A DNA stretch of 64,000 nucleotides from Aspidapion aeneum (taxonomy: Eukaryota; Arthropoda; Insecta; Coleoptera; Brentidae). Below the pieces are notes generated by a model. It saw only the letters and a program-made list of their open reading frames with translations, searched no databases and was not told the origin of the DNA. Location of the stretch: the NCBI GenBank assembly GCA_963576565.1, contig OY755047.1, positions 5,922,931 through 5,986,930 on the forward strand, written 5' to 3'. Below, one piece after another: positions 50,401 through 62,700 of the stretch. The position numbers were made by a program, and so were the translations under genes. Position 1 is the stretch's first letter, and each line of letters starts with the position of its first letter.

Positions 50401-53400
50401 GGAGGAAACACACAACTTTTTCTTCTGCGGAAATTTTTAAAACTGATTTTTAACATAGTACGTAGGTGCAGACATCTTTTGATCGTCGGCCTCACTAAAC
50501 CAAGCATGTAGTTTGTGGGAAATTGTTGCCATTTACTTTCAAATACATTTTTTAGGCCAAAAAAAAAATTTGCAACTGTTTTTTTACTGTAAGCAAAAAA
50601 TTAATTTTGACTGCTTAATGAATTTTTTACAACTACTAAATTAAAATTTAACGCCGGCGCACTGTTAGCAATCACTTTCAAGACTTTTCGCAGATTGAAT
50701 GTAATTGTAAAAGACCAAAAGGCAGATATTAACACACAGTGTTCAACAAGAATTGCGAAAAGTTGTGTTAAAAGCTTTATTAGGATAAAAACCCAAAAGA
50801 GACTGACCTGACCCTTGCACTATGACTGTGTACCTTACGTCTAATCAGGCAAAAATAATGGCTTTAATCGTATTCAAGGAATTGCCTAGGGAAGTCTAAG
50901 ACATTCACAGTATATTCGATAAAAACTCAGTAGGTAGAACTATGACTGTGTACCTTTCGTCTAATCAGGCAAAAATAAAGGCTTTAATCGTATTCAAGAA
51001 ATCGCCTAGGGAAGTCTAAGACATTCACAGTATATCGCATAAAAGCTAGTAGGTTTTTAGTCAAATATTATCCGCCTGCTTTTATAGAAAAACAAAAAAT
51101 TAGTGCAATTTATTCTATTTCCAAATATACAGTTTTTCAAAGATGTTGGTGACATACGAGTTCTTAGATCTTTTTAAAAATATGCATAGTATTCTTATTT
51201 TAATTTTTTTAAATTCTGTTTTAGTGTAAATAATTTTTTATAAAAAAAATATAAACTTTAAAAATGTTGTAAAACACACGAAGACTAATTTTCATTCGAA
51301 GAAGTAGTGATTCTAGTGTATCCAGTTCGAGTAGTTCCAGTACTGACAGTGTGTTTTGTTCGAGTTCTAACTCCAGCAAAAGTGGAATTGGTGAAAAAAC
51401 CAAGTAAGGTCACTCTGAGAGGGGAAATTAGCTGGTGAATTTGGGGTGAGAGGTAAAAGGGAGGCTTGTCTATCAATCTTAGTTTAAAGTACACCGGTCT
51501 TATTTTTAAATGATGTTTACCAGGCTGAATTTTTGTAAATAGCTTCATTTTGGCGAAACGCTCAACTTTTTCTTCTGCGAAAATTTTGATTTCCAACACG
51601 GTGCGCAAGCGCAGACATCTTTTGAGCGTCGGACTGACTAAACCAAGCATGTAGCTTGTGGGACCTTGTTGCCATTTACTTACAAACAAATTTTTTAAGC
51701 CACAAAAAAATCAGCAAACTGTTTTTTTACTTTAAGCAAAAAATTAATTTTTACTGCTTAATGAATTTTTTACAGCCACTAAATTAAAATTTAGCACCGG
51801 CGCACTCTCTTAGGAATCACTTTGAAGACTTTTCGCAGAGGAAAAAGTTGAATGTAATTGTAAAAGACCAAAAGGCAGATATTACCATACTAAGTGTGCG
51901 AAAAGTTGTGTTAAAAGCTTTATAAGAATACAAACCCAAAAGAGACTGACCTGACCCTTGCACTATGACTGTGTACCTTTCGTCTAATCAGGCAAAAATA
52001 ATGGGTTTAATCGTATTCAAGGAATTGCCTAGGAAAGTCTAAGACATTCACAGTATATCGCATAAAACCCAGTAGGTTTTTGGTCAAATAATATCCGCCT
52101 GCTTTTATAGATATACAAAATAAAATTCAAAAAGTTCAAAGATAAATTTGTCTTGGCCTGGCGGTGAGCTACTTGTTTTTAGATGAAACAACAAAATAGG
52201 TCACCAAATGTTTTTAACGACTACTAGTTGATTGTGTGACCTTTTTTTCGCGAAAAATTAGTGCAATTTATTCTATTTCCAAATATACAGTTTTTCAAAG
52301 ATGTTGGTGACATACGAGTTCTTAGATCTATTTAGAAATATGCATAATATTCTTATTTTAATTTTTTTAGATCCTCTTTTAGTGTAAATAATTTTTTATA
52401 AAAAAATAAACTTTAAAAATGCGGGAAAACACACGAAGACTAATTTTTAATCGAAGAAGTAGTGATTCTAGTATATCTAGTTCGAGTAGTTCCAGTACTG
52501 ACAGTGTGTTTAGTTCAAGTTCGAACTCCAGCAAAAGTGGAATTGGTGAGAAAACCAAGTAAGCTCACTCAGAGGGGAAACTAGCTGGTGAATTTTAGGG
52601 GGAGGGTAAAAGTGGGGCTTGTTTACCAATATTAGTCCACAGTACACTGGTCTATTTTTGAAGTGATGAGTACCAGGATGAATTTTCGTATAAATGGCTT
52701 TATTTTGGCGAAACACCCAACTTTTTCTTCTGCGAAAATTTTTAAAACTGATTCTTAACATAGTACGTAGGTGCGGACATCTTTTGATCGTCGGCCTCAC
52801 TAAACCAAGCATGTAGTTTGTAGAAAATTGTTGCCATTTACTTTCAAACACATTTTTTAGGCCACAAAAAAAAATTTGCAAACTGTTTTGTTACTTTAAG
52901 CAAAAAATTAATTTTGACTGCTTAATGAATTTTTTACAGCTACTAAATTAAAATTAAACGCTTGCACACTCTGTTAGGAATCACTTTCAAGACTTTTCGC
53001 AGAGGAAAAAGTTGAATGTAATTGTAAAAGATCAAAAGACAGGTATTAACATAGTAGGTGTTCAACAAGAATTGCAAAAAGTTATGTCAACAGCTTTATT
53101 AGAATCAAAACACTAAAAAGACTGACCTAACCCTTGAACTATGACTGTGCACCTTTCGTCTAATCAGGCAAAAATAATGGCTTTAATCGTATTCAAGGAA
53201 TTGCCTAGGGAAGTCTAAGACATTCACAGTATATGGCATAAAACCCAGTAGGTTTTTGGTCAAATATTATCCACCTGCTTTCATAATATATACAAAAGTA
53301 CTTACTAAAGCTAAAAAAAGTGTTTTCTTTAAAATTTCGATAGAAAGTAAAATATTGAAGAATTGTTTTTCGTTGGCACACCCGGTATACAGTAGCTCTA

Positions 53401-56285
53401 ATCGTTAAAAAATTAACAAAAGTTGTCCTTAAACTTTTTCTCCCAAAGCCAAATTTCAATAGATTTAAAAACCAAAGCCCATGTCCCCTATATTATTATA
53501 TAGTTGTTAATTTATAATAACTTTGTTCTTTTTGACTTTAGGAGAAAAGTGGAAGTACTTTCTAAAAATATCTTATACTGAGGGGGTTATCTTTAAACGT
53601 GGGATTTTCCGGGGTGGTGGGCGGTTGTAAACTGCGGGATGATTCCTGCAATTTTGCCAAAAAGGCAGGCCTGCAGACAGCAGTTTTTGGCCTACGGCCA
53701 AGTTAATTTATTTAAACGTGGCGGTGTTGTTGGCTAGATACCAGGTGATGAATTATTAAACAATCTCAAGCTCAGGAAGCCTCCAATCAAAATTCTATCA
53801 ACTTAGATTGGCTGACAACCATTTACATTTACTACTATGTCGGTTTAGAACGTTTTTCTACGTTGTCCGACGCCTATTCTCCACCTCCTTCGATCCTGAC
53901 AATCATCTTCGCAGATTTTTTTGACTCATTGATCTTTGGATTGACTGTTGCCATTCTAGTTTAGGACGCCCTCTTTTTCTGCACCCTATTGGTTGTCATT
54001 CTAGGACCTGCTTTGGTAATCTTTCGTCGTTCATCCGTTGTACATGGCTGTACCATATCAGTTGCCTTTTAGTGATGTCATTCGTTATGCTTCCCTCGAT
54101 TCTCATTATTTCTTTTATGATCTAATTTCTTATGTGATCTATTCTGGATATTCTCATTGATCTTCTTATTGCATCCATTTCGACACTTTCCATTTTTATT
54201 TTGTATTTTTCTGTTACGCGACAAATCTCTATTCCATACAACATTAAATTTTACATTCTTTTTTATCTCTCTGCTCCATAAAATACTATTAAGACATCCA
54301 ATAACCGTTTTTGCTTTTACTATTCTTTTTTCCAGTTCTTTACAGACTGTTCATCTCTTAGCAAATGTGACACCCAAGTATACATACTCATTGCATGGAG
54401 ATATTAACTCACTGGATTCGTTTCCAATACATAAGTCCACGTTCACTGTTAATCCCCACTTTTTGTATTCTTCCGTATATTTTCTCATCATATACTCCAT
54501 GTCTTCATTATCATTAGCTACAATTACTTGGTCGTCAGCAAACTGTAGTGTGTATATGGTAAATCGGTCGTTAAGTTGTATTCCCCTGCCGTGCACTTTA
54601 CGCTTCCAGGTTTTTAGAGCTACTGCGATACATATTTTAAAAAGAGTTGGAGAGATACAACATCCCTGTCTTAAGCCTTTTCTTGCCAGGAATTCTTTTG
54701 AAAGTCGATTTCCAATTTTAATTTTAGATTTTGACCCTTTGTGTAGTTCTTTTATCGCTTTTATGTATGTATGATTGATATTAGTTTGCTCTAACACTGT
54801 CCATAATTTTTCTACTGGAACGGTATCATATGCTTTTTGTAGGTCCACAAAGGTAACATGAGTCTCTATATTTCTGGCGCTCCTTTTCTTAGTTACTTGT
54901 TTAAGACAAAAAACATTATCACTACAAGATCTGCCTGCACATAACCCACTTTGCTCTTCTCCATTTACATCTAAGGAGGACAAATGGGGCAATTTTCCGG
55001 GGTTTAAAGTACACTTGCGGCATCATAAAAGTGGTACACCCCTTTTTAAGTTTTAATACCTTGATCTAATTTTTACAAACCAAGACACTCTAACAAAAGA
55101 ACGAAAAAAATACAGTTTTTTTTTCAGTCCAGTCAGTATAGAATTTTAGCTTGCAAAAGGGTATGTAGTTGCCATTTTGACATATGTTGTTGACATTGGA
55201 GTCCTAAAAACAAATTTGAGTTTTTGACATTGGGGGGGGGGGGCGTCTCTCCGCACCATTTTGGATTTAGTATGTACATAAAGGTTTTTTTTTTAATTAC
55301 TTGGTTACTATACGTTTTAGAAAACAAAGTTTTAAACAAAAGTTAAAGAAAATGAAATTTTCTACAAAAACGCTGTTGCACATTTTTTTGGCAGACGAAT
55401 GGTTTTCGAGTTATGACGCTAAACATTTCGCCGCCATTTTGGATTTTGACCAATTTTTGTTTTTAATAGCGTTTAACTTCGAAATTGCTTAATTTTGAGA
55501 AAATCTGTAATTACATAAAATAAAGACCAACGAATAGCCTATAAAATGATAGACTACTGAGTTCTCTGGGTAGTATCCTTGCTGAGATACAAACTCTGAA
55601 CCTTTCCTATGTATTTCCATAGTATATGCAAAATAAACTAAAATTATTCAGTTTTATGTAATTTTCTCAAAAGGTACGCATTTTACAGAAAGTGTGTAAC
55701 TTTATTGTAGAAAATATAATAAATTATCTTTTAAACTATGTAACACCTAAGTGGGCCTAGTCCACGGTTAGCACCTAATTGGCATCCATAAATTGAGGTT
55801 ATTTTTTAGGATCACAAAAAGAAATCATGTTTTTTTAGGGCTTATTCAGTTTTCAAAAAAAACTAAGCATTTTAGGAAAAAATGTTAAAATGTCGTTTTT
55901 AGAGAAAATAAAATGTCTTTCAAACGGCGTATCACGAACTAATTTTCAAGCTATTATTGACACTCCAGGGGCGTCCGCATATTGAGGTTATTATTTTTAA
56001 TTAATATTTTTTTAAATCTTTCTGTCATGGGTTGGATAGACACACCTATTGAAAATTATTAAGCTTTGCAGAGGGGGATCCATTTTTCCCTCCTTGATGT
56101 ACTATAAACCCCCCGAACGTGCCTTTTTTAAAACACCCTTTAAGTAAAGAATAAAAATTAGTAATTTTATTAATTATTTAATTTTTTTTTAGACAACCGC
56201 CAGCTCCCCTTCTAGTCGAAGACCCCCCTTCCGACAATGAGGGGGCGGAGGGGGAAGAGATAAAAAATCCCAGCTTCCTTGATGG
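40450..56285 (+). CDS. Unrecognised acidic/Ser-rich protein gene (partial model)
   Basis: The exons 40450-41494, 42239-42326, a Ser-rich cassette (three candidates) and 56193-56285 all meet in matching phase at GT-AG sites. After the first junction every exon joins in phase 2, so cassettes may be skipped or used one at a time. The protein is acidic, rich in Asn, Glu, Thr and Ser and largely disordered, with a basic Lys/Arg segment before RISRSESSDGEGK and a more ordered KDLAIGVTALLQPQKAIEMG. No known domain is recognised and I assign no function. The last exon ends in an open donor, so the gene continues beyond the window, through or past the satellite array. Confidence 0.72.
41495..42238. 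other. Intron, no gene seen
   Basis: GGGCACGGCAGTGCC near 41570 is palindromic. The remainder is unrecognised AT-rich sequence. Confidence 0.5.
42239..42326 (+). CDS. Second coding exon of unrecognised gene
   Basis: Acceptor TTTTATTTTAG, donor GTAAGT. Two bases complete Gly, then KKISQTFKDLAIGVTALLQP and QKAIEMGM, then GG. Phase agrees with the exons on both sides. Its amphipathic helix-like residues suggest a structured segment. Confidence 0.78.
42327..43270. other. Intron, possible unclassified repeat
   Basis: No exon passes splice and phase tests. The GC-richer part at 42700-42860 may be an old transposon, but no diagnostic motif is visible. Confidence 0.4.
43271..45231. mobile_element. 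Large foldback element, ACAGGGTGTCCCAG ends
   Basis: Begins ACAGGGTGTCCCAGAACTAA and ends with the complement. Blocks at 43505-43650 pair with 44880-45020, and a third related block lies at 44590-44720. Inner ACAGGGTGTTCC ends at 43520 and 43845 show that similar elements are stacked inside one another. About 1.96 kb, non-coding. Confidence 0.8.
45323..45727. mobile_element. MITE related to 12045-12578
   Basis: Ends CACGGTAAAAAAAATTGTCT and AGACAAATGTTTTTACCGTG are inverted. Inside, GCAAATTGCTTTGA matches the MITE at 12045. No coding frame. Confidence 0.8.
46027..46224. mobile_element. hAT-type MITE
   Basis: CAGTGGCGGATCCAGG and AGAGCCGCCACTG ends, flanked by CTATTGAC and TTATTGAC, an 8-bp duplication with one change. 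Only 198 bp. Confidence 0.85.
46251..48042. mobile_element. Tigger/pogo-like element with a nested foldback
   Basis: CAGTGAAACCTCTCC at the left and GGAGGTTTCACTG at the right, flanked by TA, are the standard ends of Tigger-type elements; subterminal AACCGGACACT and GTGTCCGCTTAT are also typical. A short frame at 46563-46830 is unexplained and probably a transposase-era remnant. The nested element occupies 46832-47945. Confidence 0.88.
46832..47945. mobile_element. Foldback element nested in the Tigger-like element
   Basis: ACAGGGTGTTCGGCACATGA and its complement are the ends. The arms stay complementary across almost the whole 1.1 kb, with the centre near 47390. TATA flanks both sides. Confidence 0.87.
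48043..49391. other. Intron with repeat fragments
   Basis: 48425-48540 and 49150-49255 are direct repeats (AGTTTGTGTGATTT, TTTTATGCACCTATATAA in both). 48945-49080 is a half copy of the palindrome at 25082. No exon was found. Confidence 0.55.
49392..49850. mobile_element. MITE with a hAT MITE inside
   Basis: Outer element: TAGTGCCGGGCACTATT at the left and TAGTGCCCGGCACTATTG near the right, related to 10272-10511. Inner element 49576-49763: CAGTGGCGTATATA to TATATACGCCACTG, flanked by the perfect 8-bp duplication GCTGTTCG. Confidence 0.83.
50246..50347 (+). CDS. Ser-rich cassette exon, copy 1
   Basis: 102 bases in phase 2 at both ends: SSDSSVSSSSSSTDSVFSSS, then SNSSKSGIGEKT, donor ACCAA|GTAAGC. 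The acceptor would be TTCGAAG, a weak site. An alternative is a first exon beginning ATG at 50208 (MWENTRRLIFIRR), which flows into the same frame. RRSSDSS would be a basophilic kinase site in that version. Confidence 0.6.
51302..51403 (+). CDS. Ser-rich cassette exon, copy 2
   Basis: Same 102-base structure and frame, one Ser-to-Cys change (SVFCSSS). Here the upstream ATG at 51264 is followed at once by TAA, so it cannot be a first exon and could only be used by splicing. Donor ACCAA|GTAAGG. Confidence 0.5.
52457..52558 (+). CDS. Ser-rich cassette exon, copy 3
   Basis: Same 102-base structure, Val-to-Ile change (SSDSSISSSSSS). ATG at 52419 gives MRENTRRLIFNRR in frame, so like copy 1 it can serve as a first exon. 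Donor ACCAA|GTAAGC. Confidence 0.55.
53828..54990 (-). mobile_element. LINE family A copy
   Basis: From 54992 on the minus strand: [75 protein letters not shown]. The 3' end has the same CGTTTTTCTACGTTGTCC block as the copy at 10985. 5'-truncated. Confidence 0.9.
54351..54992 (-). pseudogene. Reverse transcriptase fragment, LINE family A
   Basis: A 213-codon open frame covers RT motifs from DLQKAYD through GCCISP and FADD to YVYLGVTF, the longest intact stretch of family A in the window. It lacks the N-terminal endonuclease and ends early after a deletion that removes DKTQY. Confidence 0.88.
54991..56192. other. Intron, no gene seen
   Basis: AT-rich. A G-run at 55232-55243 precedes GCGTCTCTCCG. 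Otherwise nothing is recognised. Confidence 0.5.
56193..56285 (+). CDS. Downstream exon of unrecognised gene
   Basis: Acceptor ATTTTTTTTTTAG; one base completes Lys (from a cassette) or Gly (from 42326), then QPPAPLLVEDPPSDNEGAEG, EEIKNPSFLD, and GG before GTAAGT. Strongly acidic with Pro; GC-rich relative to flanks. The next exon is not in the window. Confidence 0.78.
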
Positions 56286-56332
56286 GTAAGTAAAATAACC
56301 TATTACCCCTTATGCTTAGAATGCTTAGATGC

Positions 56333-56455
56333 AGTAGCGCACCAAGGAATTCGTCTTGATTGGGTGCCGAGACCAAATACGTGGAAATATCTAAAAAATC
56401 TTAGAATTAGGTGGGCCCGGGATCCGAGCCCCCCTTCATCATGGATGCGCCTTTG
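56333..56455. mobile_element. Possible decayed hAT-type MITE
   Basis: GCAGTAGCGCACCAAGG at the left and GATGCGCCTTTG at the right resemble the ends of the element at 1312-1660. The inside is short and GC-rich. No clear target duplication. Confidence 0.45.
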
Positions 56456-56748
56456 TATAGATGCTAAGTAATGTCTGTACTTTACTTTTTGTGACCTAGA
56501 TACCTACTTTTGATTTTACCTAAATTTCTGGCGAAAAGTTAAAAAATTAAAATATGTACGTATAATTTATTTATTGGATTAAAAATTAAGTTTTTTTCAA
56601 ATAAGTTATACCAAATTACACATAAACAAGGACGTCTTTGATTAAAGAGTATTTTAGACGATTATAGGATCTTCAAACAGTTGCAAAAATTGGGGCCAAG
56701 AGGCACGAACAGCGAACCATAAGACTTAGTTATTCTGTTAATACAATT

Positions 56749-59700
56749 CTAGTAGTGTAAGCTATGGTGATCCTAATTTTTTCGATAAAAAAAAAGTTGC
56801 TCCGATTTCAAATTTTTTTATATATCTTTGCGTTTCAGATGATACTACACAATAGTAGTGTAAGCTATGTTGATCCTAATTTTTTCGATAAAAAAAAAGT
56901 TGCTCCGATTTCAAATTTTTTTATATCTTTGCGTTTCAGATGATACTACACAATAGTAGTGCAAGCTATGTTGATCCTAATTTTTTCGATAAAAAAAAAG
57001 TTGCTCCGATTTCAAAAATTTTTATATATCTTTGCGTTTCAGATGATACTACACAATAGTAGTGTAAGCTATGTTGATCCTAATTTTTTCGATAAAAAAA
57101 AAGTTGCTCCGATTTCAAAAATTTTTATATATCTTTGCGTTTCAGATAATACTACACAATAGTAGTGTAAGCTAATTTTTTCGATAAAAAAAAAGTTGCT
57201 CCGATTTCAAAAATTTTTATATATCTTTGCGTTTCAGATGATACTACACAATAGTAGTGTAAGCTAATTTTTTCGATAAAAAAAGTTGCTCCGATTTCAA
57301 AAATTTTTATATATCTTTGCGTTTCAGATGATACTATACAATAGTAGTGTAAGCTATGGTGATCCTAATTTTTTCGATAAAAAAAAAGTTACTCCGATTT
57401 CAAAAATTTTTATATATCTATGCGTTTCAGATGATACTACACAATAGTAGTGTAAGCTAATTTTTTCGATACAAAAAAAAGTTGCTCCGATTTCAAAAAT
57501 TTTTATATATCTTTGCGTTTCAGATGATACTACACAATAGTAGTGTTAGCTATGGTGATCCTAAATTTTTCGATAAAAAAAAAGTTGCTCCGATTTCAAA
57601 AATTTTTATATATCTTTGCGTTTCAGATGATACTACACAATAGTAGTGTAAGCTAATTTTTTCGATAAAAAAAAAGTTGCTCCGATTTCAAAAATTTTTA
57701 TATATCTTTGCGTTTCAGATGATACTACACAATAGTAGTGTAAGCTAATTTTTTCGATAAAAAAAAAGTTGCTCCGATTTCAAAATTTTTTATATATCTT
57801 TGCGTTTCAGATGATACTACACAATAGTAGTGTAAGCTATGGTGATCCTAATTTTTTCGATAAAAAAAATGTTGCTCCGATTTCAAAAATTTTTATATAT
57901 CTTTGCGTTTCAGATGATACTACACAATAGTAGTGTAAGCTATGGTGATCCTAATTTTTTCGATAAAAAAAAGTTGCTCCGATTTCAAAAATTTTTATAT
58001 ATCTTTGCGTTTCAGATGATACTACACAATAGTAGTGTAAGCTATGGTGATCCTAATTTTTTCGATAAAAAAAAAGTTGCTCCGATTTCAAAAATTTTTA
58101 TATATCTTTGCGTTTCAGATGATACTACACAATAGTAGTGTAAGCTATGGTGATCCTAATTTTTTCGATAAAAGAAAAGTTGCTCCGATTTCAAAAATTT
58201 TTATATATCTTTGCGTTTCAGATGATACTACACAATAGTAGTGTAAGCTAATTTTTTCGATAAAAAAAAAGTTGCTCCGATTTCAAAAATTTTTATATAT
58301 CTTTGCGTTTCAGATGATACTACACAATAGTAGTGTAAGCTAATTTTTTCGATAAAAAAAAAGTTGCTCCGATTTCAAAAATTTTTATATATCTTTGCGT
58401 TTCAGATGATACTACACAATAGTAGTGTAAGCTATGGTGATCCTAATTTTTTCGATAAAAAAAAAGTTGCTCCGATTTCAAAAATTTTTATATATCTTTG
58501 CGTTTCAGATGATACTACACAATAGTAGTGTAAGCTATGTTGATCCTAATTTTTTCGATAAAAAAAAAGTTGCTCCGATTTCAAAAATTTTTATATATCT
58601 TTGCGTTTCAGATGATACTACACAATAGTAGTGTAAGCTAATTTTTTCGATAAAAAAAAAGTTGCTCCGATTTCAAAAATTTTTATATATCTTTGCGTTT
58701 CAGATGATACTACACAATAGTAGTGTAAGCTATGGTGATCCTAATTTTTTCGATAAAAAAAATGTTGCTCCGATTTCAAAAATTTTTATATATCTTTGCG
58801 TTTCAGATGATACTACACAATAGTAGTGTAAGCTATGGTGATCCTAATTTTTTCGATAAAAAAAAAGTTGCTCCGATTTCAAAAATTTTTATATATCTTT
58901 GCGTTTCAGATGATACTACACAATAGTAGTGTAAGCTATGGTGATCCTAATTTTTTCGATAAAAAAAAAGTTTCTCCGATTTCAAAAATTTTTATATATC
59001 TTTGCGTTTCAGATGATACTACACAATAGTAGTGTAAGCTATGTTGATCCTAATTTTTTCGATAAAAAAAAATTTGCTCCGATTTCAAAATTTTTTATAT
59101 ATCTTTGCGTTTCAGATGATACTACACAATAGTAGTGTAAGCTAATTTTTTCGATAAAAAAAAAGTTGCTCCGATTTCAAAAATTTTTATATATCTTTGC
59201 GTTTCAGATGATACTATACAATAGTAGTGTAAGCTATGGTGATCCTAATTTTTTCGATAAAAAAAAAGTTGCTCCGATTTCAAAAATTTTTATATATCTT
59301 TGCGTTTCAGATGATACTACACAATAGTAGTGTAAGCTAATTTTTTCGATAAAAAAAAAGTTGCTCCGATTTCAAAAATTTTTATATATCTTTGCGTTTC
59401 AGATGATACTACACAATAGTAGTGTAAGCTAATTTTTTCGATAAAAAAAAAGTTGCTCCGATTTCAAAAATTTTTATATATCTTTGCGTTTCAGATGATA
59501 CTATGCAATAGTAGTGTAAGCTATGGTGATCCTAATTTTTTCGATAAAAAAAAAGTTGCTCCGATTTCAAAAATTTTTATATATCTTTGCGTTTCAGATG
59601 ATACTACACAATAGTAGTGTAAGCTAATTTTTTCGATACAAAAAAAAGTTGCTCCGATTTCAAAATTTTTTATATATCTTTGCGTTTCAGATGATACTAC

Positions 59701-62700
59701 ACAATAGTAGTGTAAGCTATGTTGATCCTAATTTTTTCGATAAAAAAAAAGTTGCTCCGATTTCAAAATTTTTTATATATCTTTGCGTTTCAGATGATAC
59801 TATACAATAGTAGTGTAAGCTATGGTGATCCTAATTTTTTCGATAAAAAAAAAGTTGCTCCGATTTCAAAAATTTTTATATATCTTTGCGTTTCAGATGA
59901 TACTATACAATAGTAGTGTAAGCTATGGTGATCCTAATTTTTTCGATAAAAAAAAAGTTGCTCCGATTTCAAAAATTTTTATATATCTTTGCGTTTCAGA
60001 TGATACTACACAATAGTAGTGTAAGCTAATTTTTTCGATAAAAAAAAAGTTGCTCCGATTTCAAAAATTTTTATATATCTTTGCGTTTCAGATGATACTA
60101 CACAATAGTAGTGTAAGCTAATTTTTTCGATACAAAAAAAAGTTGCTCCGATTTCAAAATTTTTTATATATCTTTGCGTTTCAGATGATACTACACAATA
60201 GTAGTGTAAGCTATGTTGATCCTAATTTTTTCGATAAAAAAAAAGTTGCTCCGATTTCAAAAATTTTTATATATCTTTGCGTTTCAGATGATACTATACA
60301 ATAGTAGTGTAAGCTATGGTGATCCTAATTTTTTCGATAAAAAAAAAGTTGCTCCGATTTCAAAAATTTTTATATATCTTTGCGTTTCAGATGATACTAT
60401 ACAATAGTAGTGTAAGCTATGGTGATCCTAATTTTTTCGATAAAAAAAAAGTTGCTCCGATTTCAAAAATTTTTATATATCTTTGCGTTTCAGATGATAC
60501 TACACAATAGTAGTGTAAGCTAATTTTTTCGATACAAAAAAAAGTTGCTCCGATTGCAAAATTTTTTATATATCTTTGCGTTTCAGATGATACTACACAA
60601 TAGTAGTGTAAGCTATGTTGATCCTAATTTTTTCGATAAAAAAAAAGTTGCTCCGATTTCAAAATTTTTTATATATCTTTGCGTTTCAGATGATACTACA
60701 CAATAGTAGTGTAAGCTAATTTTTTCGATAAAAAAAAAGTTGCTCCGATTTCAATAATTTTTATATATCTTTGCGTTTCAGATGATACTACACAATAGTA
60801 GTGTAAGCTACGGTGATCCTAATTTTTTCGATAAAAAAAAAGTTGCTCCGATTTCAAAATTTTTTATATATCTTTGCGTTTCAGATGATACTACACAATA
60901 GTAGTGTAAGCTATGTTGATCCTAATTTTTTCGATAAAAAAAAAGTTGCTCCGATTTCAAAATTTTTTATATATCTTTGCGTTTCAGATGATACTACACA
61001 ATAGTAGTGTAAGCTAATTTTTTCGATAAAAAAAGTTGCTCCGATTTCAAAAATTTTTATATATCTTTGCGTTTCAGATGATACTACACAATAGTAGTGT
61101 TAGCTATGGTGATCCTAATTTTTTCGATAAAAAAAAAGTTGCTCCGATTTCAAAATTTTTTATATATCTTTGCGTTTCAGATGATACTACACAATAGTAG
61201 TGTAAGCTATGGTGATCCTAATTTTTTCGATAAAAAAAAAGTTGCTCCGATTTCAAAAATTTTTATATATCTTTGCGTTTCAGATGATACTACACAATAG
61301 TAGTGTAAGCTAATTTTTTCGATAAAAAAAAAGTTGCTCCGATTTAAAAAATTTTTATATATCTTTGCGTTTCAGATGATACTACACAATAGTAGTGTAA
61401 GCTATGGTGATCCTAATTTTTTCGATAAAAAAAATGTTGCTCCGATTTCAAAATTTTTTATATATCTTTGCGTTTCAGATGATACTACACAATAGTAGTG
61501 TAAGCTATGTTGATCCTAATTTTTTCGATAAAAAAAAAGTTGCTCCGATTTCAAAAATTTTTATATATCTTTGCGTTTCAGATGATACTACACAATAGTA
61601 GTGTAAGCTAATTTTTTCGATAAAAAAAAAGTTGCTCCGATTTCAAAAATTTTTATATATCTTTGCGTTTCAGATGATACTACACAATAGTAGTGTAAGC
61701 TAATTTTTTCGATAAAAAAAAAGTTGCTCCGATTTCAAAAAATTTTATATATCTTTGCGTTTCAGATGATACTATACAATAGTAGTGTAAGCTATGGTGA
61801 TCCTAATTTTTTCGATAAAAAAAAAGTTGCTCCGATTTCAAAAATTTTTATATATCTTTGCGTTTCAGATGATACTACACAATAGTAGTGTAAGCTAATT
61901 TTTTCGATAAAAAAAAAGTTGCTCCGATTTCAAAAATTTTTATATATCTTTGCGTTTCAGATGATACTACACAATAGTAGTGTAAGCTAATTTTTTCGAT
62001 AAAAAAAAAGTTGCTCCGATTTCAAAAATTTTTATATATCTTTGCGTTTCAGATGATACTACACAATAGTAGTGTAAGCTAATTTTTTCGATACAAAAAA
62101 AAGTTGCTCCGATTTCAAAATTTTTTATATATCTTTGCGTTTCAGATGATACTACACAATAGTAGTGTAAGCTATGTTGATCCTAATTTTTTCGATAAAA
62201 AAAAAGTTGCTCCGATTTCAAAAATTTTTATATATCTTTGCGTTTCAGATGATACTATACAATAGTAGTGTAAGCTATGGTGATCCTAATTTTTTCGATA
62301 AAAAAAAAGTTGCTCCGATTTCAAAAATTTTTATATATCTTTGCGTTTCAGATGATACTATACAATAGTAGTGTAAGCTATGGTGATCCTAATTTTTTCG
62401 ATAAAAAAAAAGTTGCTCCGATTTCAAAAATTTTTATATATCTTTGCGTTTCAGATGATACTACACAATAGTAGTGTAAGCTAATTTTTTCGATACAAAA
62501 AAAAGTTGCTCCGATTGCAAAATTTTTTATATATCTTTGCGTTTCAGATGATACTACACAATAGTAGTGTAAGCTAATTTTTTCGATACAAAAAAAAGTT
62601 GCTCCGATTTCAAAATTTTTTATATATCTTTGCGTTTCAGATGATACTACACAATAGTAGTGTAAGCTATGTTGATCCTAATTTTTTCGATAAAAAAAAA

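Larger units (their letters stand above)
49911..53285 (+). repeat. Triplicated 1.05-1.15 kb segment carrying the Ser-rich exon
   Basis: Three head-to-tail copies start near 49911, 51091 and 52115. Each has AAATTAGTGCAATTTATTC, the Ser-rich exon, a downstream shared block, and GACTGTGTACCTTTCG or a variant. The copies differ by small indels and substitutions. Copy 1 has two tandem versions of the last sub-block (50815 and 50938). Confidence 0.88.

Noticed and set aside
54157..54774. Plus-strand 205-codon frame
   Set aside because: Antisense shadow of the family A reverse transcriptase at 54351-54992.
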